From NCBI GenBank assembly GCA_038109305.1, contig JAYNIR010000009.1:1-64000 (forward strand): a stretch of 64,000 nucleotides of DNA, written 5' to 3'. Both the position numbers and the translations under genes were made by a program. The notes under the pieces are model-generated. The model saw only the letters and a program-made list of their open reading frames with translations. It was not told the origin of the DNA and did no database searches. The stretch is from UBA1479 sp038109305 (GTDB lineage Bacteria; Pseudomonadota; Alphaproteobacteria; Rhodospirillales; Casp-alpha2). Shown piece by piece: positions 20,721 through 30,221 of the stretch. Numbering within the stretch: position 1 is the first letter of the stretch; every line of letters begins with the position of its first letter.

Positions 20721-21731
20721 TTATGCGGCCCCCTTTTTCAGATTATCGGCGCATTGTCCGGGCGTCAGAACGCAGCGGAACACATGTCCGGCCTCGAGGC
20801 TGTCACGCAGATCGATCGTGCCCGCGCGGCAATCGTCCGCGACAAAACGGCAGCGGTCGGCGAAATGGCAGCCCGGCAGATCACCCACCAATGACGGCAC
20901 GATGCCGGGGATGGAGCCCAAGTGTGATCCGCGCTGGGTCTTGCCCGGGATCGGGATGCATTCGAGCAACCCTTGCGTATAAGGGTGCGTCGGGTTTTCA
21001 AATACCTGCTTGGCGGTGCCGGTTTCGACGATCTGCCCCGCGTACATGACCGCCACCCGATCGGCGACCCGCGCGACGACACCCAGGTCATGGGTGATCA
21101 GGATCATGCCCATGTTGAATTCTTTCTGAAGGTCGGCCAGCAAGTGCAGGATCTGCGCTTGGATGGTCACGTCCAAAGCCGTCGTTGGTTCGTCCGCGAT
21201 GATCATTTCCGGCCCGCACATGAGCGCCATAGCGATCATCACGCGCTGACGCAGCCCACCCGAGAGCTGATGCGGGTATTGGGTCAGGCGGCTTGCCGCC
21301 GCGGTGATGCCGACTTTTTCAAGCAAGAAAATCGCGCGGGCGCGGGCTTCGGCGCGGCTCGCGTTGTTGTGGCGCAGAAGCGCTTCTTCGAGCTGATTGC
21401 CGATGGTGTAGGCCGGGTTCAGGGACGTCATCGGCTCCTGAAAAATCATCGACATCTTGTTGCCGCGGATGTCGGACATGCGGTTTTCCGTGGCCGCGAC
21501 GATGTCTTCGCCGTCGAGCGCCAGACGGTCTGCCGTGCGGATCGCCGTCGACGGCAGCAAGTCCATGACCGCCAGCGACGTCAATGACTTGCCGCAGCCC
21601 GATTCACCGACGATGCAAAGCGTTTCGCCCTTGTCGACACGAAAACTGATCGACTGCACGGGATGCAGTATTCCCGCCGCGACGGGAATGTCGACGGTCA
21701 GGTTTTGGACTTCGAGGATTGTTTCGGCCAT
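20721..21731 (-). CDS. Peptide ABC transporter ATP-binding protein (DppD/OppD-type)
   Basis: This is the second ATPase of the importer. Walker A is GESGCGKSLTS, the signature is LSGGLRQRVMIAMAL, and Walker B is MIIADEPTTALD. The oligopeptide C-terminal motif with CHFADRCRFVADDC ends the protein. The 336-residue length is standard. It lies 23 bases after the DppC-type permease gene and abuts the DppF-type gene, so all are expected to be co-transcribed and co-translated. Confidence 0.93.
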   Translation of the reverse strand: MAETILEVQNLTVDIPVAAGILHPVQSISFRVDKGETLCIVGESGCGKSLTSLAVMDLLPSTAIRTADRLALDGEDIVAATENRMSDIRGNKMSMIFQEPMTSLNPAYTIGNQLEEALLRHNNASRAEARARAIFLLEKVGITAAASRLTQYPHQLSGGLRQRVMIAMALMCGPEMIIADEPTTALDVTIQAQILHLLADLQKEFNMGMILITHDLGVVARVADRVAVMYAGQIVETGTAKQVFENPTHPYTQGLLECIPIPGKTQRGSHLGSIPGIVPSLVGDLPGCHFADRCRFVADDCRAGTIDLRDSLEAGHVFRCVLTPGQCADNLKKGAA

Positions 21732-21754
21732 GCGCTTCCTGCCCGTCCCGGGCG

Positions 21755-22696
21755 TTAGTTCCGGTTTTCGGGCGCGGTCACGTCCCGCACGCCGTCGCCC
21801 AGCAAATTGATGGAGAGGATCAGCGCGAACAACGCCGTCCCGGGAATGCCGATCAGCCAGGGATCGAAGAACATCATGCCCTTGGCTTCGGAAATCATCA
21901 GGCCCCAGCTTGGCGCCGGTGGTTGCACGCCGAGGCCGAGGAACGACAGCGCCGCCTCAAGCAAAATGGCATGCGCCATTTCAAGGGTCGCGACCACGAT
22001 CAGGTGATTGACCACGTTGGGCATGATTTCTCTCAAAATAATGTGGAAGGTCGAACAGCCGCAGGCCTGCGCCGCGGCCACATAATCCAGATTCCGGACC
22101 TGCAGCGTCGTCGACCGCATGACGACCGCGAACCGGTCCCAGATCAAAAGCCCTAGCACCCAGATGACGATCCACAAACTTGACCCGATCAGCGACACCA
22201 CGGCCAGCGCCACCAGAACCACCGGCATGGAAAGCCGCGTCGTGATGATGAAGTTGACGACCATGTCGACCCGGCCGCCGAAATAGCCCGCGGAGACGCC
22301 CAAGGCGGTGCCGATGACGCCAGAAATGATCATCGCCGAAAACCCGATCAGCAGCGAAATGCGCGACCCGTAAATTAGCCGCGTCAGATAATCCCGGCCC
22401 TGCAGGTCGGTGCCCAGCGGATGCGCCGGATTGTATTTCGGGCTGTCGTGCCAGAACGGCGGTTTCAGCTTGTTGGCCAGGTCCTGGTCGAGGATTGGAT
22501 GAAAATCCGTCAGATACGGCGCGAACGCGGCAATCAAGAAGATAGCGGCCAGCACAGCGCCGCCGATGATGATGCCGTAGTGGCCGAAGATACGCTTGCG
22601 CATCTGCGCCATGGGCGACGGTTCCAAAATCGCTTCGGCGTTGGGAACCCCACCCGGTGGGGCGGTGATTGCGTCTTGAGGCGCCATCTCAGGCAA
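21755..22696 (-). CDS. Peptide ABC transporter permease (DppC-type)
   Basis: This inner-membrane permease has 313 residues. A cytoplasmic N-terminal tail of about 35 residues precedes the first transmembrane helix (GAVLAAIFLIAAFAPYL), followed by the OppC N-terminal region and the binding-protein-dependent transport domain. The EAA loop that docks the ATPase is visible as YVAAAQACGCSTFHIILREI. The start overlaps the end of the DppB-type gene by eight bases. It forms the heterodimeric channel with that protein. Confidence 0.92.
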   Translation of the reverse strand: MPEMAPQDAITAPPGGVPNAEAILEPSPMAQMRKRIFGHYGIIIGGAVLAAIFLIAAFAPYLTDFHPILDQDLANKLKPPFWHDSPKYNPAHPLGTDLQGRDYLTRLIYGSRISLLIGFSAMIISGVIGTALGVSAGYFGGRVDMVVNFIITTRLSMPVVLVALAVVSLIGSSLWIVIWVLGLLIWDRFAVVMRSTTLQVRNLDYVAAAQACGCSTFHIILREIMPNVVNHLIVVATLEMAHAILLEAALSFLGLGVQPPAPSWGLMISEAKGMMFFDPWLIGIPGTALFALILSINLLGDGVRDVTAPENRN

Positions 22697-23606
22697 TCCT
22701 TATCCGGGGGTCGAGGAAGGCGTTCAGCATGTCGGCCAAAAACGTGATGATGATGTAGAAGCACGACAACACCAAAACGATCGCCTGCATCATCGGCAGG
22801 TCGGCGCGGAGGATCGTTTCCCACGCGAGGTAGCCGAGCCCGTTGATGTTGAAAATGGTTTCGATAACGATGGAGCCGCCAAGCATGAAGCCAAACTGCA
22901 CCGCGGCCAGCGACACCACGGGGATGATCGCGTTGCGGAGCGCGTGTTTGAACAGCACGGCCATGGGCCGTAGCCCCTTGGCCTTGGCGGTGCGGATATA
23001 ATCCGACGACAGAACTTCCAGCATCCCGGCGCGGGTCAGCCGCATGACGCCCGGCGTCACGTAATACCCCAGCGCCACCGCCGGCATGATGAAATTCATC
23101 CAGCTGTCCGTGCCGGTTATCGGCAGCCACCTTAAATTCATGCCGAAAATGAAAATAAGGATCAGCGCGAACCAGAAACTGGGCAGCGCCTGCCCGACCA
23201 CGGCGAGCGCCAGGGCGAGCCGGTCAATCAGCGAATTGGGGCGGATGGCGGCGGCGACGCCCAGCGGTATGGCGAGCGCCAGCGCGAAGGAAATGGCGCA
23301 AAGCGCCAGGATCATGGTGTTGCCCAGGCGGATCCAGATGACTTCGGAAATATTGGCCTTCAGATAGTGCGAGCGGCCCAGATCGCCCTGCACCGCACGG
23401 GCCAGCCAGTCGCCGTACTGCACGATGATCGGCCGGTTGTAGCCGTAGGCGACGCGGATGTGTTCGATTTCCTCGTTCGACGCCGAATCGCCGGCCAGCG
23501 CAATCGCCGGATCGCCAGACAAATAGATCAGCGAAAACGTGATCACCGACACGGTGAACGCCACCAGCAACGCAACGCCAAAGCGCCGAAGCAGATATTT
23601 GATCAT
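22689..23606 (-). CDS. Peptide ABC transporter permease (DppB-type)
   Basis: This is the partner permease with 305 residues. The typical DppB start (MIKYLLRRFGVALLVAF) contains the first membrane helix, and the ATPase-docking EAA loop is YIRTAKAKGLRPMAVLFKHA. It follows the solute-binding protein gene by about 110 bases, a usual gap that may hold an mRNA-processing or attenuation site, though I see no strong hairpin. It forms the membrane pore with the DppC-type protein. Confidence 0.92.
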   Translation of the reverse strand: MIKYLLRRFGVALLVAFTVSVITFSLIYLSGDPAIALAGDSASNEEIEHIRVAYGYNRPIIVQYGDWLARAVQGDLGRSHYLKANISEVIWIRLGNTMILALCAISFALALAIPLGVAAAIRPNSLIDRLALALAVVGQALPSFWFALILIFIFGMNLRWLPITGTDSWMNFIMPAVALGYYVTPGVMRLTRAGMLEVLSSDYIRTAKAKGLRPMAVLFKHALRNAIIPVVSLAAVQFGFMLGGSIVIETIFNINGLGYLAWETILRADLPMMQAIVLVLSCFYIIITFLADMLNAFLDPRIRIA

Positions 23607-23714
23607 CGGATGCCGTCCACCCCAGGGTCGTAAACCAGGCCCGCGACATGGGCACCGGCGTGCCCGGCGGCCCCAATCAGAGCCGCCGGGCGTTTACCGG
23701 TTACCCGGACGAGA

Positions 23715-25253
23715 TTACTTCCACTTGGCGGTATAGAACCGCGGGATTTCGTCCGAGGTGATGACCATGTCTAGGCCTTTATTCAAGGCGTAGTACTTGG
23801 CGTACGTGAACATGGGCAGCCAGTAGGCATTATCCAGGATCCGCTGGAAAGCTTTACGGTAGAGGTTTTCACGTTCCGTTTGGTCCGTCACGTTGCCGGC
23901 CTTGGTGATCAGGGCATTGACTTCCTTGTCATTGGCCGGATCGTCCTTGCCGCCCGAGAAGAACACGCCCGCCATGCCCGACGCATCGGGGATCGAGTAC
24001 GAACCCCAAGTCATGTGGTGGGCCGGCGTTTCGCCTTTCTGCGCCAGTCCGCGCAGCGCCTTGTACTGCATGAAGTTCAGCTTCGCCTTGACGCCGATCT
24101 TGGCGAGATCGGAAATCACGGCTTCGGTGAACTCGCGCTCACGATAGGCATAGAAGTTGAACTCGAACCCGTTGGGATAACCCGCTTCCGCCAACAGCGC
24201 TTTCGCCTTGGCCGGGTTGTAGTCATAGCCTTTGACGTCCTGGACGCAGCCCGTCTGATCCGGGTGGCAGGGGGTGTTGACGACTTCCGACGCATCGCCT
24301 ACGAGGTTCTTGACGATCGACGCGCGGTTGACCGCGTGGGAGAACGCCTGACGCACCTTCAGCTTGGAAAATTCCTTGCTTTTCGACGAACCGTCGACGT
24401 CAAAGGCGATGTAGGAAACGCGGAGCGTCTTGGCGTTGGTCACGTTGACCTGCCCCGACGCCTTAAGCTTTTCCGCCTGATCCTTGGGTACATCCCAAAT
24501 CCAGTCGAGCCCACCGGTCAAAAGTTCGGCGATGCGCGTGTTGCCTTCCTTGACTGTGCGGTAAACCAGATTTTTGATCGTCGGCGTGCCCTTCGGTCCG
24601 CCCTTGTGATAGGCGTCGTTGCGCTGCATGACGATCTTTTCGCCCGGCACCACCTCGGTGATCTTGTAGGGGCCTGTGCCGTTCGGCTTGACCGCCGCGT
24701 AGTCGGACTTGCCTTCCTTAGTCTTGGGCGCGGCGTCATAGTGGCCGCGCTTGATGATCGGCACCGCTTGGCCCAGATAGGCCAGCGCCGCCGGGAACGG
24801 CTTATGCAGGTGAATGCGGATCGAATTCGCGCCGGTCTTTTCGACACTCTTCATCCAGTTGACGTTCTTTAACGTCACCACGCCGTGTTCCTTCTTGGTG
24901 GTGAAGTCGACGGTGTAGATTACGTCCTCGGGGCCGAATTTGGACCCGTCGTGGAATTTCACGTCATCACGCAGTTCGAAATCGAGGGTCACATTGTCGA
25001 CCCATTTGTAGGACTTCGCCAGGTTCGGTTCGTACTTGCCGGTCTTCAGGTTGCGAAGCAGCAGGTTGTCCCAAACCGTGTTGCCGATGATGACCAATTC
25101 ACGGGTTCGGTTGTAATACGGGTCGGCCACCGCCGACTCGCGGTCCGTCGCCCAGACCAGCGTGTCGTTGGCCTTGCCCGCCATCGCCGCGCCGACACTG
25201 ATGCCGACGGCGACCGCCGCAAGCGGCAGGCATTTCAATACATGACGAAACAT
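23715..25253 (-). CDS. ABC transporter substrate-binding protein, family 5 (peptide-type)
   Basis: This periplasmic receptor delivers peptides or related solutes to the permeases. ATG 25253 was chosen because GGGAGG lies six bases upstream and the protein then opens with a clean signal peptide (MFRHVLKCLPLAAVAVG, cleaved near AMAGKA). The mature part shows the family-5 fold, including the LRDDVKFHDGSKF segment and the repeated lobes to about residue 510. It is the first gene of the ten-gene operon, and its promoter must lie in the 190-base gap shared with the divergent CoA-transferase. Binding specificity is unknown. Confidence 0.93.
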   Translation of the reverse strand: MFRHVLKCLPLAAVAVGISVGAAMAGKANDTLVWATDRESAVADPYYNRTRELVIIGNTVWDNLLLRNLKTGKYEPNLAKSYKWVDNVTLDFELRDDVKFHDGSKFGPEDVIYTVDFTTKKEHGVVTLKNVNWMKSVEKTGANSIRIHLHKPFPAALAYLGQAVPIIKRGHYDAAPKTKEGKSDYAAVKPNGTGPYKITEVVPGEKIVMQRNDAYHKGGPKGTPTIKNLVYRTVKEGNTRIAELLTGGLDWIWDVPKDQAEKLKASGQVNVTNAKTLRVSYIAFDVDGSSKSKEFSKLKVRQAFSHAVNRASIVKNLVGDASEVVNTPCHPDQTGCVQDVKGYDYNPAKAKALLAEAGYPNGFEFNFYAYREREFTEAVISDLAKIGVKAKLNFMQYKALRGLAQKGETPAHHMTWGSYSIPDASGMAGVFFSGGKDDPANDKEVNALITKAGNVTDQTERENLYRKAFQRILDNAYWLPMFTYAKYYALNKGLDMVITSDEIPRFYTAKWK

Positions 25254-25442
25254 ATCGTCCTCCCTTCGGTTCATTATTCATGCCGCCAGATCAGATCGCC
25301 GACGGAAGCCCACAGGATCCTGCACGGGCGGCGGTTTGCATCCCGTCTTTAGGAAGCTGGGGTCATTTCAATCCATAGGCGCTTGGAATGCAAGGCGGTA
25401 TAACTGGGCCACATCGCAAATTCGCTTAAGTCCAGGCCCGCC

Positions 25443-26867
25443 ATGCCCGACCCCGCCGACAAATCGAAAAACCCGAGCCCGACCAACGCGTTAGCAGCCC
25501 TTCTTGCAGCCGCCGGCTGGACCGGACGCGGCGCCGGCGACGTGGCTTTCACGGGGTCGGACCCGGTGCTGGCGTCAAATTTTCGCCTGGGATGCGCGGG
25601 CGCGGTGGCCGTCGCGGCGCAGGGCATGGCAGCCGATGCGCTTTGGGCGCTGAAAACCGGCCGCCCGCAGGATATCGCGGTCGATCTGCGCGCCGGCGCC
25701 ATGGCCATGCGGTCCAACCGGCACCTGGACCTGAAAGACGGCGCCGTCGGCCCGCAATGGACCAACCTGTCCGGGCTTTATCCCTGCGGCGACAAAGCGG
25801 GCGGCGGCTGGGTGCAGCTTCACTGCAATTATCCCTGGCTGCGCGACCCGATCATCGCGATTTTAAACTGCGACGCCGACAAGGACGCGGTCGCCCGGGC
25901 GCTGCGGGACCGTACCGCCGCCGAGTTCGAGACGGCAGCCGAGGCGGAAAACCTGCCCGTCTACCGGGTCCGCACGCCCGCCGAATGGCAGGCGCATCCG
26001 CAGGCCCCGCTAATCGCCCGGCAACCGCCCCTGACGATCACCAGAATCGGCGATGCCCCGCCGGAACCGCTGCCGGACGGCCCGCGCCCCCTGTCGGGTG
26101 TCCGCGCCGCCGAATTGGTGCGGGTGCTGGCCGGGCCCGTCTGCGGGCGGACGCTGGCCGAACACGGGGCCGACGTGCTGCGGATCAGTTACGCCCACCG
26201 GCCCGACGACATCCCGTTGGCGATGGACACGGGCCACGGCAAACGGTCGGCGGACCTGGACCTTCGCGACCCGGTGAAGATGGCGGTCCTGCAGGACCTG
26301 ATCAAACAGGCGGACGTGGTGACCCAGGGCCACCGGCCCGGAACCATCGCCGGACGCGGCCTTTCGCCGGAAGACGTCGCGGCGCTGCGCCCCGGCATCA
26401 TCTATGTCTCGATCTCGGCCTGGGGCAACCAGGGCCCGTGGGCCCACCGGCGGGGGTTCGATAGCCTTCTGCAATGCGCGACCGGCATGGCGGCGGAACA
26501 AGGATCGGCCGAAAACCCCCGGCACCTGCCGGCGCAGGCGCTGGACTACGTCTCCGGCTATGTCGCCGCCTTCGGCGCCATGGAGGCGCTCCGCCGCCGC
26601 GCCACGGAAGGCGGCAGCTGGCTGGTTGAAACCTCCCTTGCCCAGGCCGGGCACTGGATCGATCAACTGGGGCGGATCGATCAGCCCGACGCCCGCGCCC
26701 TGCCCGATCCGACCAACGCGGACGTCGCCGACCTGTTGGAAATACATGAAACGGCGTGGGGCAGACTTGAACATTTGAAGCCCGCGCTTAGTTTATCGGA
26801 AACCCCGCCACACTGGGTGCTTACCGCCGCCCCCCTCGGCACTCACCCACCGGAATGGATTTCCTGA
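25443..26867 (+). CDS. CaiB/BaiF family (family III) CoA-transferase, rearranged domain order
   Basis: Family III CoA-transferases move CoA between carboxylic acids. The canonical N-terminal motif (RVLAGPVCGRTLAEHGADV) appears only near residue 225. GHGKRSADLDLRDP, RPGTIAGRGL and the catalytic-Asp segment QALDYVSGY follow. Residues 1-215, with GGWVQLHCNYPWLRD and FETAAEAENLPVYRV, instead resemble the C-terminal half of a CaiB protein. The protein therefore looks permuted or composed of a degenerate C-half fused to an N-half. Its stop codon overlaps the next gene's ATG by one base, implying coupling. Its substrate is unknown. Confidence 0.8.
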   Translation: MPDPADKSKNPSPTNALAALLAAAGWTGRGAGDVAFTGSDPVLASNFRLGCAGAVAVAAQGMAADALWALKTGRPQDIAVDLRAGAMAMRSNRHLDLKDGAVGPQWTNLSGLYPCGDKAGGGWVQLHCNYPWLRDPIIAILNCDADKDAVARALRDRTAAEFETAAEAENLPVYRVRTPAEWQAHPQAPLIARQPPLTITRIGDAPPEPLPDGPRPLSGVRAAELVRVLAGPVCGRTLAEHGADVLRISYAHRPDDIPLAMDTGHGKRSADLDLRDPVKMAVLQDLIKQADVVTQGHRPGTIAGRGLSPEDVAALRPGIIYVSISAWGNQGPWAHRRGFDSLLQCATGMAAEQGSAENPRHLPAQALDYVSGYVAAFGAMEALRRRATEGGSWLVETSLAQAGHWIDQLGRIDQPDARALPDPTNADVADLLEIHETAWGRLEHLKPALSLSETPPHWVLTAAPLGTHPPEWIS

Positions 26868-27913
26868 TGCTTCGAGTTCTCGCCGCGCTTCTGCTTTTTA
26901 TTATTTTCGCCGCGCCCGCCTTCGCGCAGCTCCAACATGGGCCCAATCATCAAGAGGGCCGCGAACACATGAAGGGGCATGAACACGGCGGCCCGCTCGA
27001 CATCACCGGCGCCTGGGCGCGGGCGACGCCGGGCCCCGTGCCCAACGGGGCGGCGTACCTGACCATCAACAACCACCGGGACGCGACCGACCGGCTGCTG
27101 TCCGCCGCGACGCCGCGCGCCAAGCGGGCGGAAATTCATGAACACGTGATGGAAGGCGACATCGCCCGCATGCGCCGGGTCGACGGGCTCGCGCTCGGCG
27201 GCCACACCCACACGGCGTTCAAGCCGGGCGGCTACCACGTCATGCTGATGGGGCTGAACAGCCCGCTGAAAGAAGGTGAGAGCTTTCCCCTGACGCTCAC
27301 CTTCAAGAACCGGGGCGCTGTCACCGTCGAGGTCAAAGTGCTGGGCGTCGGCGCCAAGGCACCGGGCGGCGGCATGGGCCACGACGGGAATCACGGCGAC
27401 CACAAGGATCACGGCGATCACAGCGGCCATCAGATGGGCGATCACATAAACGCCGCGGCCAAGCCGGGGGATACGGCGACGGTCGCGGTGCATCGGATTT
27501 CCGCCGACGGCGTGCACGAAGCGTTGGGCCAAATCGTCATCGCCGCGACGGCGGCGGGCGTACAGCTGCGCCCGGACGTCCGCGGGCTGACCCCGGGCCG
27601 CCATGCCTTTCACGTTCACGCAAACCCCGATTGCGGCGTCGGAACCAAGGTCGGCAAAAAAGTCGCGGGCCTCGCCGCGGGCGGCCATTACGTAGACCAC
27701 GGGGCGCACGGCGCGCATGCGGGCCACGGGTCGTTGCCGGCGGGTAATCTGCCGGACCTGATCATCGGCGCCGACGGCCGCGCGGTTCAGCCGGTCGATC
27801 ACAAGAGACTTAACCTCAGCGAAATCAAAAACCGGGCGCTGATGATCCACGCTTATCCGACGGAAAAGGACGCGGGCGGGCCCCGCGTCGCCTGCGGCAT
27901 CATCAAGGGCTGA
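26867..27913 (+). CDS. Fusion of PCu(A)C copper chaperone and Cu/Zn superoxide dismutase-like domain
   Basis: A signal peptide (MLRVLAALLLFIIFAAPAFA) sends this 348-residue protein to the periplasm. Residues 45-160 form a PCu(A)C domain with an exact copper motif: H91-x10-M102-x21-H124-x-M126. A histidine-rich linker (about 171-193) leads to a Cu/Zn-SOD-like domain with HVH (H249, H251), bridging H274, H328, the C256/C343 pair and R340. At the usual zinc-site His and Asp the sequence has Pro291 and Asn294, so it may be copper-only. It probably loads its own dismutase domain with copper. An ATG at 26855 is an alternative start. Confidence 0.85.
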   Translation: MLRVLAALLLFIIFAAPAFAQLQHGPNHQEGREHMKGHEHGGPLDITGAWARATPGPVPNGAAYLTINNHRDATDRLLSAATPRAKRAEIHEHVMEGDIARMRRVDGLALGGHTHTAFKPGGYHVMLMGLNSPLKEGESFPLTLTFKNRGAVTVEVKVLGVGAKAPGGGMGHDGNHGDHKDHGDHSGHQMGDHINAAAKPGDTATVAVHRISADGVHEALGQIVIAATAAGVQLRPDVRGLTPGRHAFHVHANPDCGVGTKVGKKVAGLAAGGHYVDHGAHGAHAGHGSLPAGNLPDLIIGADGRAVQPVDHKRLNLSEIKNRALMIHAYPTEKDAGGPRVACGIIKG

Positions 27914-28037
27914 GCGCATCGCCCCCCGTTAATCGCCGCCCCTTGATATAGGGGGAATGCCGCTAGCCCTCGGACGTATGGCAGACCGCGACCTGAGCGG
28001 CCGCCTTTTCCCGGACGCGTTTCACCTTGGCTTCGCG

Positions 28038-28915
28038 TTAGGTGATGTAAAGCGTCGACAAAAAGATCAGGATCCCGCCGGCCCAGGTCAGCGCATCTGG
28101 GAATTCGCCGAACGCCACGTATCCCAGCCCCGCCACCCAGATCAGCCGCGTGAAGTCCGCTGGCATGACGGCCGATGCCTCGCCCTGCTGCATCGCCTTA
28201 GCCATGCACAGGTGCGGCACCGTCGCCATGACGCCGATAGTCACCATTTTGACCAGCTGCATCCAGGTCGGCCATTCCCAGAAGAACAGCGCAATGACGA
28301 AGGTGATCGGCGTGAAATAGACCGACGAATAAAACACGATGGTGACGGGGCTGTCGTATTTCGACAACACCTTGACGAACAACAGCGCCCCGCCCACATC
28401 ACGGTCGACGCCAGGATGATCAAATACCCCGTGTCGATTTCCTGAATTCCGGGGCGCAAAACCAGGCCCGTGCCGAGGACGCCGACAATCAACGCGCCTC
28501 AGCGCCTGAACCCCATGACTTCACCCAAAAACAGCGCCGCGCCCAGGGACGTAAACAGCACCGCCGCGAAGCTGAGCGCCGTCGCATCGCCCACCGGCAC
28601 TATGGACAGCCCGTAAAACCACGTCAGCATGGCGTCCAAGCCGATCACCGCGCGGCCCAGTTGCAGGCCGGGGCGCTTGCTTTTCCAGGCGTGCCGGTCC
28701 TAACGCAGAAGCGGCAGGGCCAGCACCAGCAGCGCCACCAGATTGCGGAAAAATACGACCATGAACGGGTGGATTTCCTGCGCCACGTCGCGCACCAGCA
28801 CGTGCATGCACGAAACAATGGTCGCCGCCGCCAGCATGAACATCAGGCCGCGAGAGTTATTGGGGGCATTGATCGCGCCGGCGGGCGGCAGAGGGTGGTC
28901 GGGTGCGATCGCCAT
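28038..28915 (-). pseudogene. EamA/DMT-family membrane transporter, disrupted
   Basis: Read on the minus strand, the protein is a ten-helix drug/metabolite exporter of the EamA type. MAIAPDHPLP leads into the first helices, then an in-frame TAG (28700-28702) follows PLLR. The frame continues through WFYGLSIVPVGDATALSF to a TGA near 28499 (RR-stop-GAL, where Trp is expected). Near 28395 a single missing G in a G-run breaks the frame. The last 119 residues (GALLFVKVLSKYD to STLYIT) are then intact. Three lesions in about 290 codons with otherwise excellent conservation indicate recent decay. Confidence 0.8.
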
Positions 28916-29011
28916 GGCCCCGACTATAGACGCCGCGCCCCGGGTGACAATAAAGTCTTGGCATCAGGCACGCATGGCTGCCATGCGCGCGCGCAAAAAG
29001 GGGAGCAATCC

Positions 29012-30007
29012 ATGATCAAGGCAGGCATCGCCGGGCTCGGCCGATGGGGGCAGGTGCTGGTCAACGCAGTCCAGAACAAAAGCGACAAGATCCAATTCAC
29101 CGCCGGCTGCACCGGCCGGAGGGAGAAGGCGGAAGCGTTCTGCGCCGACAGGGGCATCGATCTGCGCGACGGATTGGCCGACCTGCTGATCGATCCGGAC
29201 ATCGACGCCGTGGTCCTGGCGACACCGCACAGCCAGCACGCGGATCAGGTCATCGCCGCCGCCGCCGCAAAGAAACACACCTTCATCGAAAAGCCCTTCA
29301 CGCTTGACCGCCGGTCGGCCCAGAGCGCCGCCGACGCGGCCCGCGATTCCGGCGTGGTGCTGGCCTTGGGCCATAACCGCCGGTTCCACCCGGCGATGAT
29401 CAAGTTGAAGGAAATGGTCAAAGCCGGCGCACTTGGGCAAATTCTGCATATTGAAGGCAACCTGTCGGCGCCGGGTGCACTGCGTTACGACCCCAGGGGA
29501 TGGCGCGCCGATCCGGACGAAAGCCCGGCCGGCGGCATGACCGGCATGGGCATCCATGTGGTCGATGCGTTCATTAATCTAATGGGCCCGGTCGAACGGG
29601 TGACGGCGGAAAGCCGCCGCCGGGTTTTGGACATCAACATCGACGACACCACGGCCATGCTGTTCCGCTTTGAAAGTGGCGCCTTGGGCTACCTCGGTAC
29701 CATGCCGGCGACGGCGGCGTTGTGGCGCGTGCAGGTGTTCGGCACCGACGGCTGGGCGGAAATGCACAACTACGACAAGCTAGTCGTCCGCAAACGGCTG
29801 CAAGACAATTCGCTGCAGCCCGAAGCGATCACCGAATACGGCCCCTTCGATATGGAACGGGCGGAGCTGGACGCCTTCGCCGACGCGTGTTCGGGCGGGC
29901 CTGCCTATCCCCTGCCGCCGGAAGACGCCGTGCACGGCACGGCGGTGTTGGAAGCCGTCGTCAAAAGCGCCGTGTCGGACGCGCCGGTTTTGTTGAAGAC
30001 CATCTAA
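29012..30007 (+). CDS. Gfo/Idh/MocA family NAD(P)-dependent oxidoreductase
   Basis: The N-terminal Rossmann domain starts MIKAGIAGLGRWG, and the family signature EKPFTLDRRSAQ carries the catalytic Lys. The C-terminal Gfo/Idh/MocA beta-sheet domain has GGMTGMGIHVVDAF. The family oxidises or reduces sugars, inositols and related polyols in the cytoplasm. ATG 29012 has GGGAG eight bases upstream, and the longer upstream open frame runs through the EamA remnant and is not used. No sugar transporter or kinase lies beside it, so the substrate is unknown. Confidence 0.9.
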   Translation: MIKAGIAGLGRWGQVLVNAVQNKSDKIQFTAGCTGRREKAEAFCADRGIDLRDGLADLLIDPDIDAVVLATPHSQHADQVIAAAAAKKHTFIEKPFTLDRRSAQSAADAARDSGVVLALGHNRRFHPAMIKLKEMVKAGALGQILHIEGNLSAPGALRYDPRGWRADPDESPAGGMTGMGIHVVDAFINLMGPVERVTAESRRRVLDINIDDTTAMLFRFESGALGYLGTMPATAALWRVQVFGTDGWAEMHNYDKLVVRKRLQDNSLQPEAITEYGPFDMERAELDAFADACSGGPAYPLPPEDAVHGTAVLEAVVKSAVSDAPVLLKTI

Positions 30008-30166
30008 GCCGGGGGCGGGGCGATGTGGTTCATCAGCCGCTGGGTCATGCGCTACGCCCGGTTCTGGATATGGACCGCGGCGATGGGGGCGGCCGGGGAA
30101 CCCCCACTTTATCAACAAGATTAACAGCTTCACGGCCTATACTTGCGCCACCTGGTGTGGGAAAAG

Positions 30167-30199
30167 CTGTCACATATTCGTAATATAAACGTCACATTT
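30167..30199 (+). promoter_or_regulatory. Putative Pho box (PhoB-binding direct repeats)
   Basis: CTGTCAC at 30167, TCGTAAT at 30178 and ACGTCAC at 30189 are spaced 11 bases apart, each followed by an A+T-rich tetramer (ATAT, ATAA, ATTT). This matches the classic Pho-box layout of CTGTCAT-like heptamers with 4-base spacers. The middle unit is the weakest. It lies directly upstream of a phosphate transporter gene, so control by phosphate starvation is likely. Confidence 0.6.
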
Positions 30200-30221
30200 C
30201 CCCATCCCGAGGAGCGGCCCG

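Noticed and set aside
26843..27919. Long minus-strand frame opposite the PCu(A)C-SOD gene.
   Set aside because: The plus strand has exact copper motifs and a signal peptide. The antisense frame has no recognisable features.
30023..30124. A 33-codon open frame upstream of the phosphate transporter.
   Set aside because: It has no recognisable family, is too short to support, and may be chance coding in a G+C-rich gap.
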